Shown: positions 45,080-56,640, numbered from the stretch's first letter. The stretch is DNA of 64,000 nucleotides from Poa pratensis (GCA_947311845.1 CAMZMU010000107.1:16682225-16746224); one strand, 5' to 3'. Notes: generated by a model from the letters alone, not told the origin. Numbers and translations are program-made.

Positions 45080-45851
45080 GGGTACTGTATTGCATATTAG
45101 GTGGATGATTATGTATTTTTGTATGCATATGGGTTGTTTGTAGATAAGTAATTATGTGGCAGCACCACAGCCATCCCGTCGGTGGCAGCAACACCGCACC
45201 ACCATCATGACATCAGACCCGGAGCAGGTGCAGAGAAAAACATAGGAGGTGTGGCCGAGCTTGGGGCTCGAGGTGGAGGTTCTAGCTGATACGGAACGCG
45301 AGCGCGGAGGGAGCGAGAATTGGCACGTCTATTTCTGTGAATATAATTTGTTTTTTATTTTGGTTACTCAATATATTTTGTGAATAGAAATGGTGGCGTT
45401 GTTTGTATAATGGATTTATGTTTGCATAAATATTACAAATTATTGAGTTACTGAGAAAACAGACTAATCATTTTCGTTTTACTCGTTTTGAATTGTTCTC
45501 ATGTTTGTAAAATGGTTAGATTTGAAAGGCATCTAAATTTTTGAAATATTCAAAATTGTATGATGCGTTGCTGTGGTAAAATTCAAATTTGGAAATGTCT
45601 AGATTTTAGAATTGTGCAGATTTGAAAATTATTAAAATGCAAAGAAAGCTTAGGGCTAAAAATTGTTCGGATTTTGAGTTTGTTCAATTCAGGAAGTTTT
45701 TCAGATTCAATGTCTTTTTACGTTTGCGAAATGATGAGATTTGGAAGACTTTTGGAAGTTTTAAATATTCAAATTTGAAATTTTGGTCATATGCCATAAT
45801 TAGTCAGCATTTATTGTTGTGATCGTGTTGGTACATTTTTCATATTTTCCT

Positions 45852-46160
45852 GATGGATATAGTTAAAGTTTCTGATTTTGCAGCATTTAGTAGTTTTTGA
45901 AAATTGTTTAAATACTGTAAAACAATATGTATAAAGTGGGTTAAAATATCTGAAGCATGCTCTATTTTAGAATTTGGTTTTTGATTCAATTATACTTACT
46001 TGAGAAATAAGTTTGAAACAGTTATTTATCGATTTTTACTTTTGTGGTAGTTTTATTTTGATATTTTGATGGATATAGTTAAAGTTACTGATTTTGCAGC
46101 ATTTAGTAGTTTTTGAAAATTGTTTAAATACTGTAAAAACAATATGTATAAAGTGGGTTA
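45852..46160. repeat. Direct repeat of ~92 bp, period 216 bp
   Basis: GATGGATATAGTTAAAGTT...GTATAAAGTGGGTTA occurs at 45852-45943 and 46068-46160 with one substitution and one extra A. Confidence 0.93.
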
Positions 46161-46539
46161 ACCATTACTTATCAACTGGAACGTCTGCAGACTTCAGTAC
46201 ACATAATATGATCCCTTAAAACTCTAAAGAAACTATTATCAGAAAACTTTGTTTCAAAGTTGTGTCGAAAATGTAAGCGCGAGAAAGAAATTTAGAACTT
46301 TGCACTGGAAAAATTTATAGGAACTATTATTCTAATTAAACAGGAATTGAAGTTGATTAATCATGCAGGGAATGCAATAGTTGTAAAAGTTTTATTTCTC
46401 TGCAAGTTTTGATATATTATTTGCGATGCAAGTGATAGGCATATACGTGTGCAGATAAGAAATTATGCTTGCTTTGCTTCATTGATAACCAATAATAATA
46501 GATCTTTTGTAATATTGTGCTTGACTTCATCGTTGGTTG

Positions 46540-47370
46540 ATCAAGTATTCAACTTTGTTGTTGTTGATCTCCATCTTGATCTCGTATCTGCGTTTTATTG
46601 AGAAGAACCAAAACACCGAAAAGTAATGAAATAGTCAACACATGGCATAATGCAATGCGTGTACAAAAATGTATGGATGACAAATTAAAATTACTAAAGT
46701 TTAATCGTAAGCATGGATAACAATTTAAATACAGCCAAAATGTATTTAGTAATAGCATTTGGAAACATCCCATAAATACATGAATTGGGTTATTTTGTTC
46801 TTATAAGTAAACATGGTTATAAGTTGTTTAAACATGCATGATAATTAGATAGAAATACTTTGTTTTGAACATTTTGGTATGTCATTTGCATTTTTTAACA
46901 TGTGTGGCATGATAAATTAATGATTTCATTTTAAACCCTAGAAGATGGATAACAATTTAAATGGGGTCTAAATACCACTAAAAGCAATATGTGGAACAAA
47001 CCCCATAATTAAAGAAAGTGGCATTTTAATAATTCTAGGTAGGTCTTAATTTAAGTTGTTCAATCATGCATGAATTTGACATAATAGATGATCAAATATT
47101 CGTCTATGGTGATGTTGCAATTGACTTTGGATTCACGTTCTATTAATAAAAACCAACACTGGAAAGGAAGGAAACAATCAACACATGGTATAATGCAATG
47201 TGCACATAAACATGTGTGACATGATAAATTAGGGAGTTCATTTTAAACCCTAGAAGATGGATAACAATTTAAATGGGGTCTATAATTAAAGAAAGTGGTA
47301 TTTTAGTAATTCTAGGCAAGTCTTAATTTAAGTTGTTCAATCATGCATGAATTTGTCATAAATAAATAGT
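46540..47370. repeat. Three diverged tandem units of ~250-300 bp
   Basis: Motifs GGATAACAATTTAAAT (46713, 46946, 47258), AATCATGCATGAATTTG or AACATGCATGATAATT (46831, 47062, 47339) and CAACACATGG.ATAATGCAATG (46638, 47178) recur in the same order. The later two units (46900-47080, 47210-47360) are much closer to each other. Confidence 0.75.
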
Positions 47371-48017
47371 TTTATATTTTTTGAACATTTTGGTATATTT
47401 CTCATAATTTTCTGAATTACAGATCAAAAGATATGAATTTTACAAATTTTAGCATTTTCTGTAATTAATAAAAATCTGACAGTGGGAACCCACATGTCAG
47501 GGGTTTATTAGTTATGATTTTTTTTACGAAAACTAAAAGACTCTGACAGGTGGGTCCGTTGTGACGTCAACGTTGACGTCAGCGACGCAGAGGCGATCGT
47601 CGCCGGCGTTCTGCCGAGCTCGCGCCCGGGCAGGAGAGCACGCCCGCGGTGCTGGGGCTACGCGGATTCGCTGGAGGGCGTCGAGGGGAAGCGACTGGCG
47701 GCGGACGGAGACATATGGTCGCCGGAGTTGGCCGGCGGCGGACGGAGTCGGAGAAGAATGGTCGATTCGCCGCGTTCCGGGCGTCCCTGCACGTGTGGCT
47801 TGCGGAGGAGGTAGAGGGAACGACCGCGGATCTCGAGGTCCGCTTGGCTTGGTCGGAGGAGGATCAGAAAGGCGGCGGCACGCGTCGGCGGCGGCGGCGC
47901 GCTCCGGACACGCGGGAGAGAGGGGAGAAGCTGTGTGGGATCTTTTTGCAAAAAAGTCCTTTGGGTTTCTGCAAATAACAAATAGGCCCCTCGCGAGGCA
48001 CTGTTCTCTACTGGTCA

Positions 48018-48037
48018 TCACTGTAGCTAGCTACAGT
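48018..48037. repeat. Perfect palindrome CACTGTAGCTAGCTACAGTG region
   Basis: The 20 bp CACTGTAGCTAGCTACAGTG (about 48019-48038) is its own reverse complement and could form a cruciform or bind a dimeric protein. No other feature is linked to it. Confidence 0.8.
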
Positions 48038-48099
48038 GCTCGAGCATGGAGAGGCCGCGAAACGGACCATCTTTCATATAGTTAGTAATGCTGGCCGTC

Positions 48100-50940
48100 G
48101 GTAGAAATGCCATGGATGCACTCGTGCACATGGTCTCATAAATTCAGCACGGCCGTAGTCGCCCGGTTTTACGCGACGCTCTGATCTCGACGCCGGTCGA
48201 CGGCGACGCCCGACCTGCCGCGATAACTGCGTTGCCACATCGTGGTGTTGACCGGCTCACCGTCGCCGTCGGCTTGTACGTAAGTCGTAACGCGCACGCT
48301 GCATGCTTACCAAGCAGATAGGGCAGCCTACTAAGCAAAGTACATCAGCGGCCTAATCAATGGGTTTTGGGTTGCCCTGGCAATAAGGAAAGCCATGACG
48401 ACGACTCTGATAGCTAGCCGGCATTTGTTCAGATTATTATTATATAAAAAAGAAGCATCATCCGGCCATCGCTGTTTTCTTTTTCTTCAAAGAGAAGTAT
48501 ATATGCATGCTGGGAACACATTTCTGTAGGATAATGGGTTGGACCCTAGCTTGTTTTCCGGACGCTGCTGGTTGGAAGGCGAGCAGGAGAATTGGCATCC
48601 GAATTTATAAGCCAATCCGTTGCATCATCACGGGGGAGGCAGGCAGGCAGCGCTAAGAGGAAGAATGAAGAATGATGATGAGCAAGGGGGCCATCATATA
48701 ATAGTGATACAAGAGTGCATAGCTGAGCCGTGATATACGGCATTTATATCACGTTGCTTGGTGCCTCTCCATAACGTTTTGATCTACGGAAGAATTGTTG
48801 GAACTGTTAGGGTTTCATGCGAGTTGGACTATCATGGCTGCACTCCACTACGAATAACGTCAATTGGTGCGTGGGACTTTAATCTCCGTTATGGACTTTT
48901 TTCTCTTAGATAATTATCAGTCTCAGATCGGTTCAAAAAAAAAATTATCAGTCTCGGTGGACGAGAATAGCAATGTGGCCAGTGTTCTGGAGCTAAAACA
49001 TAACGGGTTTACGCAAATGTATGTTGACGGCCCACACTATCTGACGGCTCACATTGTTCCAAGATTCGTGGTCGTGTATATTTTTATATAGAACCTTGAA
49101 AATCGACCAACTCTCCACCTAAGATGTGATGTCCATTTTGTTGTTGCATATAGACCCTTCTATTTACAAAAAGCAACCCTCCGCCATTGATCTATTGATT
49201 ACCAACAATTTCGTGCATATGCCCTTCATCTATTTAGGTAAATCAACTCGAACTCGACCTCGCGGAGGTTTCGTAAATGTTTCATTGAGCTTTCACACAG
49301 ATTTTAGTAAATAAAATTCACAAAAAACACACGTGAATTTGTGCTTCTTGGTGAAAACATGATAGAACATATAATATGAACCTATATATGTTCAATCTTC
49401 ATGGATTCATAAAACATTTGTATGGTTCTTCTTGATACTAGAATGTTTCGAAAGATACCTTTCATAAGCTCTATGTAACTATGTTGAATCTTGATACCTA
49501 TGTGGAATTAAACTAATATTATAGAGTTGTCATTTAGGATTTTGTGATTTTCTTGTGAAACTTTAATTGAAATATGTGAAACCTCAATGAAGTATTTATA
49601 AAACCTCTAGAGGTGGAACACAAGTTGATCTCCATAAAATAGAAGGGGCTATATGCGAAAATGTCGGCAATCATCATATATGGGATGTAGAGGTTTAAAT
49701 TGAAAAGCCTAGCACAAATGACAGAACAACATGTGTTTTTTGTGTGTTTTCGAGCTAATGTACATGAAATGAATCATGATTTCCAACTAGTGGCACCGGC
49801 TGAACATCACATTTTGCTTCAAGTTTAGTGCATGGTCAGCACAGTAAGTTGTTGAACGAGAGGAAATGAGATGTAGATGAGATAAGGGTTTCCACCCCGT
49901 CGCCGACGACGCCATCGGACCTCCAGTGGACCTGTAGGGCTTGTATGTGTGGCAGACCCGGCCCCTCACCGGCGAAAGGGTTCATGTCTTTCTTAGATAG
50001 TCTCAGTGTCTTCTTTCAGGTGGTGAGGCGACAATGACATCTTGAAGTCAGAATAAGGTATTCTCTTCCCTATCCCCGCTCCGACGGTGCGTCAAGCGTG
50101 GATGGAGGGTGTGTGTACTTGTCTTCCGGACGGAGCAGCTGGGATCTGGCCGATGTTCGTCTTCGTTTGTGTGGTTGTAGATATGGATCTTCCAGTTTTG
50201 TTTCTTGTTTTTAGCTCTGGTACTGCACTGATACCTTGGGTATTAGCACGACGAATTCCTAAATGTTTTGAATAACAAGGTTCGCCTGACTCCGGTTAGG
50301 AAGGGGTTATATAACGGCGCCATGCCTTTCGCTTGCTCCATGGCTTGTAGTGTCGCTAGGTGGTTCAAGAAATTCATTATATCATTGTTACTTTTAGAGA
50401 ACATTGTACCACTATTGATTATTAATAGATCTGAAAACCGAAGAAAACACAGTCAGTTGCAGGGCTGAATGCCAAACAATGTAAGCGAGGGGTGCGCAGG
50501 CTGAGTGTCAAGCAAGACGGCTTACCGAAAGCAGCGACAGTAGATTTCATTAACTCGAAGAAAGATAGATAGAAAAAAATATCAGGAAGCAGGCCCACAC
50601 ATTGGCTAATCAACAGATCGATCTCCATCGTCCGTACCGGACGCCCCACGCACAGCGACGGTTTGATCAACGGGCCGGCCGGGTTCCGTCACGCGCCGTT
50701 TGCGCTTACGCCGGGAGCCCGGGAACCTGCCGACGACGTGGTAACGCCCGTTCACGTGGTGCTTGCGAAGGCGAAAACGATCCGTAACTACCGTACGCTG
50801 GGGGTACACGCATCGGACCAGAGCAGGAAGATATATCATATATACCGGAGCCGGAGGCAGCCGCAGGTGGAAGAACGGGAGGAATAGAAAAGGGAGCGGC
50901 AGCTCAACCGGGACGGGAAGATATATACCGCCTCCGGCAC
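48100..50940. other. Intergenic region upstream of the DUF4228/PADRE gene
   Basis: No gene or large element recognised in about 2.8 kb. It contains a micro-insertion with TSD at 48912-48955 (separate entry) and AT-rich blocks at 49080-49760. The last several hundred bases are expected to hold the upstream control region of the gene at 51063. Confidence 0.45.
48925..48942 (+). mobile_element. 18 bp retroposition footprint with 13 bp TSD
   Basis: AATTATCAGTCTC occurs at 48912-48924 and 48943-48955, separated by AGATCGGTTC plus A8. The structure is that of an extremely truncated poly(A) retroposon. Confidence 0.6.
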
Positions 50941-50950
50941 TCCAGCCCTC

Positions 50951-50958
50951 TTTATAAC
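50951..50958 (+). promoter_or_regulatory. TATA-like box of the DUF4228/PADRE gene
   Basis: TTTATAAC lies 105 bp upstream of the ATG at 51063, in a good position for transcription to start near 50985. The spacing gives a short 5' leader of about 75 bp. No upstream AUG is present in the expected leader after 50990. Confidence 0.55.
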
Positions 50959-51062
50959 ACAAACACGGCACAACACACGCGCACCACTTGCTTGCTCTGC
51001 CCCACGTTTCTCCTGCACAAGCTACCCATCGCGCGTTTCTGGTCACAAGGTGCCACTGCTGG

Positions 51063-52330
51063 ATGGGGAATTGCCAGGCGGCGGAGGCGGCGGCGGCGGT
51101 GGTCCAGCACCCGGGCGGGCGCGTGGAGCGGCTCTACTGGTCCACCAGCGCGGCGGAGGTGATGCGGGCCAACCCGGGCCACTACGTCGCGCTCGTCACG
51201 CTCCGCGTCGCCGAGGAGCGCCACGACAACGCCGACGGCACCGGCGCGCGCCGCACCGTGCGCCTCACCCGCGTCAAGCTCCTCAAGCCCAAGGAGACGC
51301 TCCTCATCGGCCACGTCTACCGCCTCATCACCTCCCACGGTACGTTCTTCCTCCTCGTCCTCTTCCTCCCTCCGTCGTGCTAGCTAGCTCTGCTGCCGTA
51401 ACACTAACACGGCATGGAATGGTTGGTGCGTGCGTTTTGCAGAGGTGACCAAGGCGGTACAGGCGAGGCAGGAGGAGAAGACGCGGAAGGCGCGGCAGCA
51501 GCTGCAGCAGCTCGAGTCGTCCATGTCGAGGCACAGCAAGGCGCGGCCGGCGGCGGACGACGACGCCGTCGACGATGACGACGACGAGGCGAGCCTGGAC
51601 GAGAGTCTCGAGCAGGTAGTTAACTACATTGACTGGACTCGCGCGCTCCTCTCTAATCCAACTACAGTACTTTTTTTTATCTCTCTCGATCGCCCGGCCG
51701 ATGCCCCCATGCACGTTCTCTGCATGATTGATGCGTCTTTAATTGCCTCGCCCGCCCAAGACTCCAACAGTTGTTGGTTAGTTGTTCGGCGCAACTATCA
51801 TGTCTTCGTCAGTTCAGTTCGTCCACCGCACTGTAGCTAATCAGCTGGGGAATTGTGTCGTTCGATTTTCTGCAGCCGCAAAATAGTTATCTTGCAGATC
51901 TTTTCGCCTTAATTTAGCTCCATGTAGAGCTACATACCTGACATTCTCAACCTCCAAATTGATATGCATAAAACAACAAGATTGTATATCGGGTGTGGTC
52001 CTGTGGATCCAACTGATTGATGCTATTGTACCATGCATCCAGAAGGAAATTTAATTAATGCTTAAAATAAAGGGATACAGAATGATAAAAGAATCATTAG
52101 ATAGATAAAATACTCAACTGTAGCAGCTACTGTCAGGGGATGGAGGATCGTTTTCCTACTATTTCTTCTGTACTTATGGCAAACACATGCAGATGTTCCA
52201 TCTTCTGAATTCTGATTACTCTACCTGATTGCAGTTGGCACGGCAAGACGGAGACGCTCACCGGAGCTCTGGCGCCCGGCACCGGCAGTGGCGGCCGTCG
52301 CTGCACAGCATCGACGAGGCCGCGAGCTGA
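51063..52330 (+). CDS. DUF4228 (PADRE) domain protein, three exons, 181 residues
   Basis: Exons: 51063-51339, 51443-51615 and 52235-52330; introns of 103 and 619 bp have GT-AG ends. The phases fit: exon 1 ends with G that joins AG to make Glu, and exon 2 ends on a codon. The protein starts MGNCQAAEAA, where Gly2 and Cys4 could be acylated for membrane attachment. It carries the family block RLYWSTSAAEVMRANPGHYV and later RVKLLKPKETLLIGHVYRLI. Exon 2 is charged, with QEEKTRKARQQLQQLESSMS and an acidic run (DDDAVDDDDDE). The C-terminus WRPSLHSIDEAAS is the usual W-P-S-L ending. PADRE proteins are plant-specific, of unknown biochemistry, and often respond to pathogens and abiotic stress. The gene has no frameshift and is the only intact host gene seen. 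The ATG context (CTGGATGGGG) is acceptable. Confidence 0.92.
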
Positions 52331-52919
52331 TTTCCAGCCTGCCTGCCGTCCGCCGGCCTCGATCGGATTACTTAGCTCGCATGGGTTCCTATGTTGGAGT
52401 TTATACTCGACACCCCCAAGACGAGAGGACCGCTCCCGAAGTGACTCAGTCGATCGGAGCGTGTCCCGGATTCGTCTGTCATCCGTGTACATCTTCAGTG
52501 TTTTTTTCTTCAGGATTTGTTGATTAGTGAGATATTGCTCTCTTTCTTGATACATTTGATGCATGAAAGAAGTTGGACACCAGTAAAGTAGCTTACAAAT
52601 TTTACACTGTACTGTAACAGATGCCCTGTACTGTACTTGTACGTGGTGCATCGATTTCATTCTCTTGATTAGTAGCTTTTGAGGACCTTCCTCTGTGTTC
52701 TATTCTATCGTTCTTCGGTGCCGAATTCGCAATCATGAGTTCGATCGGTGCAAAGTGCCAACGACGGTTGCACCTGCAGGTGGTGCAGCGGAATCGTCGA
52801 GGGAGCTCCTTTTGGGCTGGAAGCCTCGTTGCTCAGATTCGCGTCGGCGCTGCCTACCATATTAGTTTAAGAAGGCTCCTGCGGTCCTGCCGGGATACTT
52901 GTACCGCAAGAGATTATAT
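52331..52919 (+). other. 3' UTR and downstream flank of the DUF4228/PADRE gene
   Basis: No coding features. The 3' UTR probably extends to somewhere in 52530-52720, where T-rich and GT-rich stretches occur. No strict AATAAA was found, which is common in plants. Confidence 0.45.
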
Positions 52920-52921
52920 TA

Positions 52922-53044
52922 CTCCCTCCGATCCATATTAATGGTCTCAACATTGTCTAGATACGGATGCATCTAGTCTAAACACTTAACTAGATACATC
53001 CGTATCTAGATAAAGTTGAGACCATTAATATGGATCGGAGGTAG
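52922..53044. mobile_element. Short Stowaway MITE near the DUF4228/PADRE gene
   Basis: 123 bp. Ends are CTCCCTCCGATCCATATTAA... and ...TTAATATGGATCGGAGGTAG, with TA at 52920-52921 and 53045-53046. The interior pairs too (CAACATTGTCTAGATACGGA with TCCGTATCTAGATAAAGTTG), so the RNA or single strand would form one long hairpin. Confidence 0.95.
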
Positions 53045-53046
53045 TA

Positions 53047-53426
53047 CAGTTTGGCGCCCACGATACCTAAGCTGAGTTAGGTGCCCGGAGATGCCTCCGC
53101 AGGCTGCAGCGTTCTGTTGCGCTGAACGACACAGGAGCTGACATTTCCTCCGTAAGATGAATGGCCGGTTGTTTGCTTACTTGTTAGCGTAGGCAGTTCG
53201 CTCAGCGAAGCCTCCAACTGCTAGCCACAACTCACGGCAATTGAATACTAGCATCATCAGCTGCTGCTTACCAAATACTCCGTAGATCCGGCATCCGGGG
53301 CAGGGTGAGTTCTTCCATATGTGGCAACTATTGGCTCCTGAACCCAATTCGTTGAGCATCGATGCAGAAGGGTCAATAAGAATAAGTCTGTATTTGTGAC
53401 AGGTAAATAAGAAAACAATCGTACAT
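53047..53426. other. No recognisable feature
   Basis: Intergenic sequence between the Stowaway and the retroposon. Short ORFs on the minus strand show no family motif. Confidence 0.5.
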
Positions 53427-53443
53427 GAGATAAGAAACAAGCT

Positions 53444-54110
53444 ATACGCAAGAGCAACTTGGACGCTCTCTCTCCCTCGACACTGTAGCAGGAGAGGCGA
53501 TTTTTGAGACTCGCCTGTCAACCCACCTCACTCGCCGGCGATCTGCGGTTTCCTCCGCCTCCGTCGGCCGCTCCGGCGGCGGGAGGTGTGGGAAACCGTA
53601 GATCCCGGCTTGTACATAGCGTAGGGCTTGGTAGGTCCCGGGCCGGCGGCGCCATGGAGGTGGAGGCGGCGGCGGTGCGGGTTTTGGTGTCGGCTGGTTT
53701 CCCCTCTCGCGGCGGCGCTTCCAGGAGCTTCTCCGTGTGGCGGCCGACTTCCCCGAGCTCGTCGGTCCTCGGATCTGACGTGCTCTTTGTGCCCCGGCCG
53801 GATCTGGTGTGGTGTTTGATCCGGAGGTTGAAGATGAAGATGAAGGTGATGTCGAGCTCCATCGCGGCGAAGATGGCGTTCCTGCGGGTAGGATCCACGG
53901 ATCCGACGATCGGCGACTTCCCGGCTGCCTCGGGGCTGGCTCTTTTCCAAGGTCGAAGATGGAGCAGCGGCAGCGGCGCGCCACCGACGGCCCCAGTTCG
54001 TCGTCCGTGTCGGGACCTAGAAGTTGGATCGAGTTGTAATTTTGTGGTTCCTCTGGGTTTTTCTATAAGAACGATGGTGTAAGACTGCCTTCATTTCCCC
54101 GCAAAAAAAA
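53444..54110 (+). mobile_element. 667 bp poly(A) retroposon, 17 bp TSD
   Basis: GAGATAAGAAACAAGCT is duplicated at 53427-53443 and 54111-54127. The insert ends in GCAAAAAAAA. The 5' half is GC-rich and holds an ATG (53654) opening MEVEAAAVRVLVSAGFPSRG. The plus-strand frame from 53504 runs through RRLKMKMKVMSSSIAAKMAF to a stop near 54082. No RT is present. The 3' end TTGTAATTTTGTGGTTCCTC, GGGTTTTTCTATAAGAACG looks like a LINE 3' UTR. It is either a LINE with 5' leader joined to 3' UTR by internal deletion, or a retrocopied transcript. Confidence 0.85.
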
Positions 54111-54127
54111 GAGATAAGAAACAAGCT

Positions 54128-55463
54128 GCCCAAACACTATCAGTGCTCTCTGTGTAATCCCAGAAGGCCCTGACTGGGCAGCTTGGTGCTAGTTGCTTTG
54201 CGCATCAAAAGGTCAATTATGCATGCATAATCATGCTTTCGAGATTGCCTGCAGACTGAACCAGGAAGAAATCTTTGCTTTAGCATGTATTCGATTTTGT
54301 TCTGCTAAAAAAGCTGGAGTACTACTGTGCTTCGACTACATGGGTAACGGTGCTGGCCAGTACGTACGTGCTTTCGTTTCAGGACCCTGGAGGATGAAGC
54401 TGGCTATAGGTTGGAATTAGATCGAGTAGCTAATGATCGGTTTTAACTTGGTGTCCGATGACTGCTTTATATAGACACTATAGGTTTACTCTTGCACAGC
54501 TGCGGACAAGTACCGCCGGACTTGCCTGGCATATCGGGCAAGCTATCCCGTGCTCCACAACGGGTACCCTTTTGCAGTACAAATTCAGGCGATTGGAGCT
54601 CGTAGGAGCTACCAATCGCTGCATTCCCATATTTTGATGGCAAGGTGTGTCCATCTTTCTTTCCTCAAACACACGGCAGTACGTGCTGACTTGCTACAGA
54701 AAATTACACACGGTACAGCACGGAGAGCTGAAAGTCTGAAACAAAAACTTCTCGATTGGCGAATGCAAACCAAAGGCACCTGGGAGTTTCATGACAGACA
54801 CCACGGGCCTTCTCAGACCAATAACACTATTGGCGAATGGGGGTAACTGTTAGGGGCCTGAAGTGTAGTCCACGCCGCAGCGGAGCGAAATAGGCTCCGT
54901 CCACACGCACACTATTCTGGGCTGCTGCCCACGATTCCTCCATTTTCTTCCCCGACGCGCACACACGTCCTGTCGTGGCAGTTCTTCTTCCCCGCCGATC
55001 TCTCTGCCTCCGTCGCTCCCCTGTCACCACCGCCGGACGTAACCGCCTACTGCCGCCACCCGCGCCACCGGACGTAACCGCCTACTGCCGCCCCCGCGCT
55101 CGGCGCCGCTACCGCGCCGCCTCCGCGCCCCGCCCTGCTCAAGCCGCGGCCTCTGCCGGTCCACCGCCGCCCCCGGTCTCCCTCTAACCCCGCCCCAACC
55201 CACCTTCTCCGGCGCCGGCCACCCGCACCCGACCCCCCTCCTTAAGTTGCTCCCTCGCATCCACCTGCGCCGCGTCGTCACCGGCTATGGTGAGGTCCAT
55301 TCCTCGCCTGGCCGGCGACGTCGTGGCCAGCCGTGCCGTCCCCGTCGGCGGCGAGGTCGGCTCCGTCTCCGGTGATCTTCCCAGTCTTCTCCGGCCGCGC
55401 CTCGCTTCTTCTTTCTCATCTCCGGCCGTCTCCCTCACCTCTCGCTTTTTTCTTCCTCGCTAG
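54128..55463. other. Intergenic, with a GC-rich gene-start-like segment at 54960-55460
   Basis: From 54960 the sequence is C/G-rich with a 25 bp repeat (CCGGACGTAACCGCCTACTG plus CCGCC at 55031 and 55068). An ATG at 55287 opens MVRSIPRLAGDVVASRAVPV and runs 58 codons to a stop near 55461. This could be the 5' end of a gene cut off by the LTR fragment that begins at 55464, but no family was recognised. The part 54128-54950 holds nothing recognisable. Confidence 0.35.
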
Positions 55464-55707
55464 TGTTGTTTTTGTGTCGAATATTGTGTACGAGTAGGGT
55501 TACATGGACTTGGTGTTGTAATAGGTGTGGACAGGGTACGGTAGTGTTAGAGTCGAACACGTGTATCCTAGGGCCTCTCATATAATGAGGAGGCACCACA
55601 TGTTGTAACCCATGGCGACGTGATAGCAGCAGGCGCGCAAGGGGAGCCGGCGGCTTGTGCCGGCGACCAAGACGGCTGGTGCAGCGGTATCGTGGGGAGG
55701 AGCGCTG
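55464..55707 (+). repeat. Copia-type LTR fragment, related to 40850-41165
   Basis: Begins TGTTGTTTTTGTGTCGAATA and shares the ordered motifs of 40850-41165, with TATA-like CATATAATG at about 55579. It is broken at 55707 by the start of the TGTAACGCCCC LTR. Confidence 0.6.
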
Positions 55708-56347
55708 TAACGCCCCAATTTTGGGAAACTAGAAAAATACAGTTGTTAGAGAGTCAAAAATCAGGGGCAACAAAAACTCTTTGAAATCTTTACTATTAAA
55801 TGGGAGTTCGTACGTACGTACCTGACAGAAATTCTGCCGATGGACGATTGGACGCATCATGGCCGCCCAATCGCCTCTTCAGCAACTCCACACCGTTGGA
55901 TCTTCGAGTACGACAAAATTACACGGAACTGCCACCGCTCAGTTGCCCGAAGCGGTACGAAGCGCCTTTCTCTCCTACCTCCTACCCGTCGCGCTCTCGA
56001 CTAATCTCGCCACGAACCCTACAGTTCTCGATCCACCAACGTCGCCATCCGATTCACGCCGTCCGCCAGCGAATCAAACCCTCCGGCGACCGAATCGACT
56101 GACTGAACGTAGGAATTACCCCTAGACTTCCGTTTCCTCATCGCCGCCGCGCGAATCGAGTAGCTGCTCCCTGCCACCTCCAAGAGTTCGACCCCGTCCC
56201 TGCTTGCAGCCGAAGCCGCGATCTGCCACCGCCACCAAGATCCCCGCCGTAGCTACGAGATCTCGCCACGGCCACCAAGATCTCGCCACCGCCACCAAGA
56301 TCCAAGCGGCCGTGTCCCCAGCTCCACTGTGAGCACTTGCTCGAATT

Positions 56348-56640
56348 TTGGCCCGACCCCCACCATGGATGCATCGGTTGATTTCGTGCCCGACCCGACA
56401 GGAAGTAGGTGATGGTGAGGACGGGGAGAAGAAGAGCAGCGAGGAGCAGCAAGAGGTGGAACAGAGGTCGGACGACGAGTTCAACAAGTTCATGGGCAAC
56501 CCATCCATGGAGGCTGCCATCAAGCTCGGAAAGAATATTGCTAATACTGTCTAGATTTTTTGATTTTGCAGGAATTGGGAGATCAAGCAGATGATATCCT
56601 TATCCGGTCGCCATGGCTGAAGGGATCTCAAGTACCGACT
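56348..56640 (+). pseudogene. Captured exon-like segments 1 and 2 in the Helitron
   Basis: The plus-strand frame reads EQQEVEQRSDDEFNKFMGNP then SMEAAIKLGKNIANTV and stops at 56554. The acidic, helical character and the phrase DDEFNKFMGNPSMEAAIKL look like conserved plant protein sequence, though I cannot name the family. After a short T-rich stretch and TTTTGCAG (56563-56570), a second open segment reads ELGDQADDILIRSPWLKGSQ. Both keep the same strand, like neighbouring exons. The first frame's stop just before the T-rich tract suggests the splice donor has decayed or is read through. Confidence 0.45.

Larger units (their letters stand above)
45096..48060. other. AT-rich repeated tract, then GC-rich LTR-like segment
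   Basis: From 45300 to 47480 the sequence is very AT-rich with internal duplications (separate entries). From 47520 to 48040 it becomes GC-rich. On the minus strand GGCCTATTTGTTATTTGCAG and AAGGACTTTTTTGCAAAAA resemble stretches common in large Gypsy LTRs, and CCACATGTCAG/ACAGGTGGGTCC are similar clues. Long ORFs at 47533-48085 run on both strands and are judged fortuitous. An old, partial Gypsy LTR is the best guess. Confidence 0.4.

Noticed and set aside
44520..45194. 224-codon ORF on the minus strand as a host gene
   Set aside because: It crosses the boundary of the retroposon at 45079 and its TSD, so at most the part inside the element could ever be coding.
47533..48085. Overlapping ORFs of 160-174 codons on both strands
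   Set aside because: GC-rich sequence keeps both strands open. The composition is Arg/Ala/Gly-rich without family motifs, and the text resembles Gypsy LTR leaders.
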